Under the pieces are notes generated by a model. That model worked only from the letters and a program-made list of their open reading frames with translations. It had not been told where the DNA came from and made no database searches. DNA of 64,000 nt, taken from the NCBI GenBank assembly GCA_028015205.1, contig CM051514.1:44222150-44286149 (forward strand). The letters run 5' to 3'. The DNA comes from Mytilisepta virgata (Eukaryota > Mollusca > Bivalvia > Mytilida > Mytilidae). A program made the position numbers and the translations under genes. This document shows, piece by piece, positions 46,801-54,600 of the stretch; position 1 is the stretch's first letter, and the number at the start of each line of letters is the position of its first letter.

Positions 46801-47112
46801 AGACACGTTAGACATATGGTGTCTCGAAGTTTGCCGACAATTACCGATGTCTTGTGCAATTACTTTGCATGGAATAAACGGACAATTTCAAATAATCAGG
46901 TGATCATGTATGGTCTGAATACTAGAATAGTGTCCTTAATCTTATTTTTTTCTTTGACTTATGGTAGGCAAAAATTTATTATTTGTTTTTGTTTTTTTTA
47001 GGGAATTGTGTTTGCAGTTTATTTACATCAATCCAGAGCTTTGACAGAGAAGAAAGAGACTTTGGCAGAAAGAATTGAAGATTTATCTGAAAACACCTGC
47101 ACTTCTAAATAA
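36196..47112 (+). CDS. C7orf25: C7orf25 / UPF0415 family homologue (5' exon missing)
   Basis: Visible exons: 36196-36451, 39593-40441, 45440-45624, 46216-46296 and 47002-47112 (stop TAA). All have GT-AG borders and compatible phases (1,1,0,0), giving 493 residues. Recognised from conserved blocks: MVVDVVAQDGRVWVKVIARK, then GQYGDRDIVRQAEDYL, VHYAFYNEVTDSMA, IFGTGDQLK, SANSGFVRAAEHQ and YLHQSRALTEKKE, the last forming the usual C-terminus. The human protein is about 420 aa; this one is longer because exon 39593-40441 contains a Ser/Asp/Glu-rich, probably disordered insertion of roughly 150 residues after WGTRIPVSSE. The biochemical function of the family is not established as far as I know. 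The N-terminal ~60 residues expected from the human protein were not located. Introns of 3.1 and 5.0 kb are rich in transposons. Confidence 0.85.
37340..37960 (+). mobile_element. Tandem-repeat element with CCGTCCGTCC tract in intron of the C7orf25-like gene
   Basis: It starts with CCCCCCGCGACAAAATGTCGGG (partly self-complementary), followed by a CCGTCCGTCCATCC microsatellite and about three ~170 bp units with CCGGCTATCTCCTCC, TTTAATATTTT.TAG.ATG and GACAGGTAGTTGGACTTAGT. The architecture parallels the Helentron-like copies, but the sequence is unrelated. Confidence 0.5.
38181..38292. mobile_element. Hairpin MITE with GCGCGCAGCGC centre
   Basis: AATACCAGAAATAAACAACG at the left is mirrored by GTTGTTTATTTCTGGTATT at the right, and GTGACCGA by TCGGTCAC. 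The centre is GAGTGCGCGCAGCGCAC. It is located in the first visible intron of the C7orf25-like gene. Confidence 0.7.
38375..38956. mobile_element. 582 bp inverted-repeat element built of CACGTG-like palindromes
   Basis: GCAAAATTTGACCATGTGAT at the left end is mirrored at the right end (ATCACATTGTCAAATTTTGC), giving a ~23 bp terminal repeat with one mismatch. Nearly the whole interior is a shuffle of CACGTGATT, AACGTGAAAATCAC, CATGTGAA and TTCATGTTA motifs in both orientations. The plan (terminal repeat plus dense subterminal motif arrays) resembles a CACTA-type non-autonomous derivative, but the ends are not CACTR, so class is uncertain. Confidence 0.6.
40770..40805. repeat. (TA)n microsatellite
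   Basis: About 18 TA units in the intron after exon 39593-40441. Confidence 0.9.
40868..41134 (+). mobile_element. tRNA-derived SINE with intact target duplication
   Basis: The 5' part is tRNA-like: GGTGGCCAAGTAGTCTAAG as A box and GTGAGTTCGAATCTCAC as the T-arm/B box. The 3' part contains CTTCCTCCAC.AATAAAA, TGGCCGCCGCGAATTAGCC and GGCGTAAAACCCCAAC, then CAAACAAA. It is flanked by perfect 11 bp direct repeats TATGGCATATA (40857-40867 and 41135-41145). From memory the body resembles the V-SINE-type family RUDI of bivalves. It lies in sense orientation within an intron of the C7orf25-like gene. Confidence 0.85.
42582..43347 (+). repeat. Direct duplication of a ~195 bp module
   Basis: Blocks at about 42582-42795 and 43155-43347 are near-identical: CTCGGAAATTTTGGTTTTCATAT, ACAGTAGAACG.CAGCTCCAC, TTACTTTTTCAATTGTGACG and GAATTTTAGCAATGG.GGACG. 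Each copy runs directly into a different hairpin MITE. Confidence 0.75.
42792..42947. mobile_element. Hairpin MITE with GCGCTCAGCGC centre
   Basis: ATAACTAATTCAAGAATTTG at the left is mirrored by CAAATTTTTGAATAAGTTAT at the right; GAATATCGCAAAATATTCAA is mirrored by TTGAATATTTTCGATATTC, and GTGACC by GGTCAC. The centre is GAATGCGCTCAGCGCATGAG. Confidence 0.7.
43347..43514. mobile_element. Long hairpin MITE
   Basis: GGGGATAACTGTATTATATT at the left is mirrored exactly at the right end by ATACAGTTATCCCC, with the stem continuing through ATCAGTTGC and GTAAACCG.TGGTTTTACC. About 168 bp, almost completely self-complementary apart from a GGCGACGCGTAACG-type centre. Confidence 0.75.
44890..45290 (+). 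repeat. ~60 bp tandem array in intron of the C7orf25-like gene
   Basis: About seven copies of a unit with CAGATAAGAACAGGCTCATT, AAATTCCAGTCTGTTCATAC and AGGTCAAAACAAGAT. The first part happens to be open (44821-45024) but is repeat, not gene. It lies just upstream of exon 45440-45624. Confidence 0.8.
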
Positions 47113-47215
47113 ATTTTATGGTGTTCTGAATACAACTCAAACTCAAATAACTGTAAACACTATGGATACATTGAAATTTTTAACTAGGATTTCCAGTGAA
47201 AATCCCTATTTATAA

Positions 47216-47437
47216 GTTTGGTGATGTACTGCAGGCGGGCTTGTGGCAACAAGTTTGGTAATGAACTGCAGGCGGGCTTGTGGTAACAAGTTTGGTGATG
47301 TACTGCAGGCATGCTTGTGGCCAAAAGTTTGGTCTTGTACTGCAGGCGGGCTTGTGGCCCCAAGTTTGGTCTTGTACTATAGGCGGGCTTGTGGCCCTAT
47401 GTTTGGTGTTGTACTGCAGGAGGGCTTGTGGCCACAA
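47216..47437 (+). repeat. Six copies of a 37 bp tandem repeat
   Basis: Unit: GTTTGGTGATGTACTGCAGG followed by CGGGCTTGTGGCAACAA, with scattered substitutions. It starts 104 bp after the stop codon of the C7orf25-like gene, so it may be part of its 3' UTR. Frames on both strands are open through the array by chance. Confidence 0.85.
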
Positions 47438-48734
47438 GGAGAGGTGAAGGAAATTTTGTTTTGCCATCAATCATACAGTCAGGTTCTTGTTATTGATTTC
47501 CCTTAAATATCTTGTTTAAAATTCTGTTTATTTGAACTTCCTCGTAAATCTGACTTATTTAGTCAGAGAGTTTTCAGGAATATGCCATAATACCTGGTAC
47601 AATCAGGGTAATTCTGCATCTAAATATGTATTTCTTCAGAAAACAGAAAAATATTGATAATTTCCTGATTTCCGGTTTTTTGACAACTTTTACACTAAAA
47701 CAGTTCAGGCTGACGTATGTTTTATTTAAGGCATACTAGTATTTTATTTTCTTTGAAAAACATGTGTTTGGTTTTCAAAAACCTGGCTAAGCTTTAACCT
47801 TAACACGTTCCAGACAATAAACAAAAGGAAGGTAACGTAACAAGAGCATCTAAGGTAGGAACGAGTTCTATTAAAACGTAGCCATCTTGATGTTGCTTAA
47901 ACTTCTGTCTTTCCTGGTTAAAGGTTTCCTAAATCAAATCACCAATCGATTGAGAAAAAAATGTCAAAAAATGCTAAAACAATAAACCTTGTTAATAGTT
48001 GAAGAAAATAAATTGCGCCTTTTGTTAGGAGATAGTTAAACTGAAAACAGGATTCTTGTAACTGGGAGTCTGTAACTTCACGTTATATTTTATTTCATCC
48101 AGACAGAACGCAATAACATACATATCAATTGCATCTTAATTCTGTATTACATAATATATATGAGAACGAAGTAAACAATTTTGATTGATTGTTATACAAA
48201 TCAAGACAGTCAAGATTTTCCCTGAAGTTCTGCAGAGACCTTGACATGTTGAAGAATTTTGTTTGTGTGTTTATTATCACTATTTTTTGTAATAGTGTTA
48301 CATAGAAACTTGGATAAAGGGTATATAATGATACCTTAATAAAATCTCTTTTGTTTAAAAATTCGTTTACTTGGAGTTCCCCATAAGTTGAATAAAATAT
48401 ATGTGAAAAATGCCAATATGTAATAGTCCTATTGAAGTCAATGTAATTAAAAAAATAATATTTTAATATACCATACAACCACTGTAATAATAGGCAGCAT
48501 TGTGATTTAAATGTGTTATCTTTGACTACTCTTTACATGTATAAATTGATATATTGATTAATATTCAATAAAAGTGTGATAAAAATTTACCTTCTTTAGT
48601 TTATTTCGTAAATATTATAGACATGTATCAATCATGTATTCTTTTTGAGACCTTTGTATCTAATTTTGTTCCTTTAGCACCCTATGTTCTGGTATTACTT
48701 GATATTTTATTCCAGTTGGCAGCCACTCTATGGA
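47438..48734. other. Intergenic region, nothing recognisable
   Basis: AT-rich, without coding exons, RNA genes or clear mobile elements. The 117-aa minus-strand frame at 48125-48478 is Phe/Tyr/Asn-rich, typical of chance frames in such DNA. Confidence 0.35.
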
Positions 48735-49178
48735 GGCCGTCTTTCCATAATGGGACAGTGAGATGGGTACCCAGTCAGGCAAAAATTGTCTTTCCATATT
48801 GGCACAGTGGGATGTGGGATGGGTCCCCAATCATGCAAAAATTGTCTTTCCATATTGGCACAGTGGGATGTGGGATGGGTCCCCAATCATGCAAAAATTG
48901 TCTTTCCATATTGGCACAGTGGGATGTGGGATGGGTACCCAGACAGGCAAAAATTGTCTTTCCATATTGGCACAGTGGGATGTGGTATGGGTACCCAGTC
49001 AGGCAAAAATTGTCTTTCCATATTGGCACAGTGGGATGTGGGATGGGTACCCACTCTGGCAAAAATTGTCTTTCCATAATGGCACAGTGGGATGTGGGAT
49101 GGGTACCCACTCAGGCAAAAATTGTCTTTCCATATAGGAACAGTGGGATGTGGCATTGGTACCCAGTCAGGCAAAAAG
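48735..49178 (+). repeat. 56 bp tandem array, seven to eight copies
   Basis: The unit contains AAAAATTGTCTTTCCATATT, GGCACAGTGGGATGTGGGAT and GGGTACCCAGTCAGGC. The word AAAAATTGTC recurs at 48781, 48837, 48893 and 48949, a strict 56 bp period. Because 56 is not a multiple of three and the unit lacks stops in most frames, long frames appear on both strands (for example the 209-aa frame at 48623). I treat them as artefacts. Confidence 0.85.
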
Positions 49179-51575
49179 CATCAGTTTCATGTTATTGGCA
49201 CAATTTTATATACTTTTTATGGAAATTCTCAAACGTTATTTCAAAATTTTGAAAGGTTCCAACCCTACAAAAATTCCTCGGTTGATAACAAGACAGCTTT
49301 ATGGAACATCCCAGTTTCTTTGAAATTAAAAAGCCAGTGTTAACCTAACTCTGATCGTCTAAGCTTTGATATACAAACAAATTTGAAATTAAACAGTTTC
49401 ATTATCTACTCAAGCGATTCATTCTAGCCTCCAGCTTTGTTTATTCGTTTTTTTTTGTTGTTTTTTTTTTTTTTGGTTTTTTTATGGTTTCAAAAGTTTT
49501 GAAACTAGCCTTTACTATGAGGATTACGTAGACTAAAAGCTGAAGCATGGTGTATAAAATTCATATGTTCTTACAAAGTGAAGTTTGGGAAAAGTTTCAA
49601 CTTTTTTTTTTTTTAAATTCACGTCTGAATTTTGAAAACTGGTTGAAGATTTTCCAGTTCTTAACTTTTGAATGAGTATAAGTACAAATTTCTTCCGTAA
49701 ATACTCGATTTTTAGGTTTCCTGTGCCTATAGGTAAATTCAGTGAGCACAGTCGACGAAGTTGACCAAACATGTTACATGTATACATGTAGTTTATTCCA
49801 ATGACCTGATTTTTGTAACCTAGTCATCACATTTTTTTAAAGTTACATATAACGTTTTTTGGATTGTTACTAATCAATCGTAAATCGACGAAGTGTGCAA
49901 ATCTTGTATCAAATTTTGAAAATTAGGAATTTAAGCTTGTACCAAAACTCATCTTTAATTTTTCATTTTGTGCATTTAATTTCTATACAGTATTGTCAAA
50001 AACTGTATGTAGATGCGCAATAAGGTTTTAGAATTTTAATTCTCAAAAATTGGGGTCCACTAGGGTCAATTTTCGATAATAGTGAATTTAAGCTTGTGAC
50101 CTAAACTCCTTTCATTTGTGATTTCATGCATTTGATTTATAGACAGTATTGTCACAAACTGTATGTAGATGCGCAATAAGGTTTTAGAATTTTTATTTTC
50201 AAAATTTTGGGCCCGCAGAGGTCTAATTTCTTAAATTGTCAATTTAAGCTTGTGACATAAACTCCTCGTTCATGTTATCCCCGCACTTTCGAAGGAATGC
50301 TTGTTGTTAAATTTCAGCCAGCGAAGTTAATACATCAATTTATCAATCGCTACTACAGCCAGTGGCCTACATGAGTTCCCATATGGAAATTTTCCTATAT
50401 AAATCATATAAAACCACATAAAACCACATTGTTTTCAAAGTTTTGTCCTGAAGTTATTTTTTGTCTGATTTTAATGAAATGTGTATTGATGGGCAGAGAA
50501 ATACATTTACTGATAATATCAAAGCACTGTATAAGCTCTTCATCTATACCCAAGAATTCGCATCAAAATGATATTCATTTAATAATGTGAAATGTCATCA
50601 GCATCACTTGCAAGAAAAAAATATCTACCCACAATTTAGATACAAATAGTATTTTTGAACCACATTTTCCTATTAAACCTATGTAATTTTGACACGTCTA
50701 AAAATTTTACATGTATTGAAATAATCAGTTCTCCAAAATTTGGAATCATAGAAAAAAAAATTCCAAAATTATCTAAAGAAACATTAAATATTTCTCAGAA
50801 TGATCGTAAAATTAAAGTATACGAAAATAGCATCAGCACTGTACTTTGAAAAGGTAGTTTTATATGAATTGTACTGGGAAATGTGTGAACTCATTTCTGG
50901 CCACTGGGTGTAATTCTGATTCAAGATATCATGTGAATTTGAAATTTGTTGTGTATCTTAAAATATTGCGATTCTAAAACAATCAAGTTGTAAACAAGTT
51001 GTTACTAAATATCAGTGGAAAATGATGATGCGAGTTATCAGTGAAAAATGATAACCGAGTTTTAATTATTGCAATGGTCATTTTTGCATTAATAAAAACA
51101 TCGCTTTAATACATGTCTGGAATTTTCTGTTTAGAGCTGTGCTTACAACATTATGCTGAAAACTGAGTGTAAAGTATCGTTTCGAAATAAGCTTCTATAT
51201 CTCATATCTTCATACAGGAAGGGCTCACTCAAAACAAGCTGCGATTGTGGCATTTTCCTAAATATATGATAACTGGAAAAACAATAGTGCATGTTACAAC
51301 ATTTATTTTAAGAAAAAAAAGTCACATATAAACAATTATCGACACACGGCTTCACACTTAAGAAAACATATCACAAACACTAAATCACATTTGAAGTCAA
51401 AATCAATGTTTTTTTCAGCGGAAAACAAATAAACGAACATTGACCATATCGTATTCTTCCTGTTGGCGCTGAAATGCTGTATGCGGTGGTAATAAAGAGA
51501 AAGGGGAACGCTCTGTTACATTGATGGATTTGACATTAAATATGTTTGATGTTTAAATTTCTTTTAAAATAATAA
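49179..51575. other. Region between the 56 bp array and the silk gene
   Basis: No gene. A half-hairpin at about 49640-49700 (GGTTGAAGATTTTCCAGTTC, then TTTCTTCCGTAAAT) matches the right arm of the MITE near 20 kb. At about 49900-50340 there is a reverse-orientation copy of the ~160 bp repeats found at 21.4-22.6 kb (GTATGTAGATGCGCAATAAG twice). The rest is AT-rich. Confidence 0.45.
49900..50340 (-). mobile_element. Reverse-orientation fragment of the ~160 bp repeat element
   Basis: GTATGTAGATGCGCAATAAGG occurs at about 50005 and 50160; with AATTTAAGCTTGTGAC and CTATACAGTATTGTC it is the reverse complement of the monomers at 21.35-22.59 kb. It ends at TTATCCCCGCACTTTCGAAG, the reverse of the GAAGTGCGGGGATAA terminus there. 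About two monomers are preserved. Confidence 0.6.
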
Positions 51576-51581
51576 TTTATT
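51576..51581 (-). terminator. Possible poly(A) signal of the silk-like gene
   Basis: AATAAA on the minus strand, 26 bp past the stop codon. A second one lies at 51302-51307 and would give a longer 3' UTR; the sequence alone does not decide between them. Confidence 0.35.
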
Positions 51582-51606
51582 TGAATTAGAGGTAAAATCA
51601 AACAGT

Positions 51607-54600
51607 CTAAGAAACTTCTTCTACAACTCTCGTATCATCTGTTTTATAATCTTTAAAATAAAGATTAACGTTGACACCCCGGGAATCTGTTGCCCCTCCT
51701 CCGCTTCCACCACCTCCGCCAGACCCTCCAGATCCACCTGCACCGGCTCCTCCCCCAGATCCACCTGCACCGGCTCCTCCAGCCCCACCTCCAGCACCAG
51801 CACCAGCACCAGCACCAGCTCCTGCTCCACCACCAGCTCCAGCACCAGCTCCTGCTCCGGCTCCAGCTCCTGCTCCAGCACCACCTCCTATTCCTCCCAA
51901 CCATCCTCTCAAATTTGCATTTTGAGCGGCAGCAGCTGCGGCAGCGGCTGCTGCTGCTGAACTACCTCCTGCTCTTCCACCACCACCAGCTCCTGCACCA
52001 GCTCCAGCTCCAGCTCCAGCTCCAGCTCTTGACCTACCTCCACCTCTTATTCCACCACCAACTCCAGCGCTGGCCCCGGCAATGGCCCCAGCACTAGCTC
52101 CACCACCAACAAATCTACTTCTTACACCAAATCCACCACTTCTGCTTCCTGCTCCAGCCGCAGCTGCTGCAGCTGCAGCTGCTGCTGCAGATGCACCACT
52201 TGTACGAGCAAATAAATATTTCAACAGTCTAGCTCTTCGTGCAGCTGATGCGGCCGCCGAAGCGGCAGCAAGTGCTGAGGACGATCCACCAACCCCACCA
52301 AGAATTCCAAGGCCAACTCCAGCTCCAGCTCCAGCACCAGCACCAGCACCAACACCAGCACCAACACCAGCTCCAATTCCAAATCTTCGACCAATTCCTG
52401 ACAAAGCTGCAGCAGCAGCTGCTGCACTAGCAGCTGCTCCAGCCCCTCCACCAGCTCCTGCTCCAGCTCCTGCACCAGCTCCTGCTCCAGCTCCTAACCC
52501 AGCTCCTACACCAGCTCCAGCACCAGCCGCTGCTCCTGCTCCAGCCCCTGCTCCAGCAAGACCTCCTGATACTAAAACTCTAGTTAAAAGTTGAATTATA
52601 AGTTTTGCTGCTGCTCTAAAACTATCGCCATCATCACCATTATCATCGCCACCATCGCCGTTACTGTCATCATCTCCAGAATTGTAGTCACTATCACCGC
52701 TTTCTGTTTCAGATGTTTCAGATGTTCCAGAGCTATCAGAATTACCATCTCCATCGGGATCAGAACCAGAGTCCGAATCTGATGCATCACTACCAGTATC
52801 ACTGTCGGAGCTATCAGTATCGTTGTCGTTATCTGAATCAGATCCTGAATCAGAATCGTCGTCACAATCGCCACCTCTACCACCTGCTCCACCTCCACCT
52901 CTACCACCTGCTCCACCTCTACCTCCAGCTCCACCTCCCATTCCTACAGCAATTCCTCCAGCTCCGCCACTACCAGCAGCTGCAGCTGCTGCTGCTGCTG
53001 CTGCGGCTCGTCTTCTTGCAATCAACCATCTAATGATACCTGCTCTACGACCGCGACCTCCAGATGCTGCTGCAGCTGCTGCAGCTGCAGCGGCACTTCC
53101 TCCAGCGCCTCCTAATCCACCTACACCTGATGCTGCAGCAGCAGCTGCTGCAGCTGCTGCGGCACTTCCTCCAAGGCCACCTCCTCCAACGCCACCTACA
53201 CCTGATGCTGCAGCAGCAGCTGCGGCAGCTGCAGCGGCACTTCCTCCAAGGCCACCTCCTCTAGCACCACCTAATCTACTTCTTCCTGATGCTGCTGCAG
53301 CAGCAGCAGCTGCTGCTGCTGCGGCACTTCCACCAGCTCCACCAGCTCCTCCTGCACTTGCTGATGCAGCGGCAGCAGCTGCTGCAGCTGCTCTTCTTCT
53401 GGCTAGAATTTTTGCTATAAGTCTTGATCGAATTGATGAGGAAAGGCCACCAGTGGAGGCCCCAGCTGCTGCAGCTGCCCCAGCTGAAGCTGCTGCCCTT
53501 TTAGAGGCTGCTGCTGCCGCTGCTGCAGCAGCTGCTGCCGCTGACGAAGAACCGGAACCACCTACACCAGCGGCTGCTGCAGCAGCAGCAGCTGCTGCAG
53601 CTCCTCCACCCACGCCAGCTCCAGCGCCGGCTCCCGCACCAGCTCCTGCACCAGCTCCTCCACCAGCTCCTGCTCCTGCTGCGGCTGCGGCAGCTGCAGC
53701 CGCACCTGATGCTGATCCTAAACCACCTCCACCAAGTAATCCGAGAATACCAAGTCCATCAAGGTCCAATCCACCAACACCTAACAAGTCTTCTAGTTCA
53801 GCAAATTCTAATTCTAATTCCCCGCCAAAACCTAATCCAAGTCCAGCTCCCAAGCCACCTCCAAGGCCGCCGGAAAGACCACCACCAGCTCCTGCTCCAG
53901 CAGAAGCAAGTGCTAATATATCTTCCATTTCCAGTCCTTCGAATTCTCCACCGAGTCCACCTCCAAGTCCACCAAGTCCACCTCCGAGACCACCGAGTCC
54001 ACCTCCGAGTCCACCTTCGAAACCACCTTCGCCTCCACCACCAAGCCCAAGTTCTAGAGCAGCAAGTTCATCAAGGTAACTCTCTTCATCTGAATCAGTT
54101 GAATCGCTTGAATCAGTTGAATCGGAGTCTGACTCACTTCCAAATCCAAAGTCGTAACCGCCGCCTCCGCCTCCTTCACTACCACCACCACCACCACCAC
54201 CACCACCACCACCACCACCACCACCACCACCTCCGCCACCGCCGCCGATTCCAGCAAGTAACGCAGCAAGTTCTCCAAGTCCTAAACCTCCAGCTCCACC
54301 CAAACCTCCAAGTCCTCCTAGCCCACCACCTCCACCACCTCCACCACCGCCGCCGCTACCTGCTCCGCCAAGACCACCTCCGGAGCCTCCACTACCACCG
54401 CCACTGCCGCCGCCTCCACCGCCACCGCCACCGCTGCCGCTTCCACCGCCACCACCTCCGCCACCACCACCGCCGCTTCCTCCTAGGCCTCCTAAGCTTC
54501 CTCCTAGGCCTCCTAGTCCTAATATGCCACCAATACCGCTACCAACTCCTAGTGCACCACCAAGATATCCGCCAAGATCTAATAATCCACCTCCAATTCC

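Noticed and set aside
46781..46900. Possible extra exon of the C7orf25-like gene, with acceptor-like TTTCACAG and open to AATAATCAG|GTGATC
   Set aside because: Exon 46216-46296 joins directly to 47002 in frame and reproduces the conserved FVRAAEHQ-GIVFAVYLHQ junction. Two of the three frames of the candidate have early stops.
48623..49252. 209-aa plus-strand frame
   Set aside because: It is produced by the 56 bp tandem array. Similar frames exist on both strands and in other phases.
52823..54079. Plus-strand 418-aa frame rich in Pro and Ala
   Set aside because: It is the antisense shadow of the Gly/Ala silk exon; Gly codons read as Pro on the other strand. No start context, splice sites or signal peptide support it.
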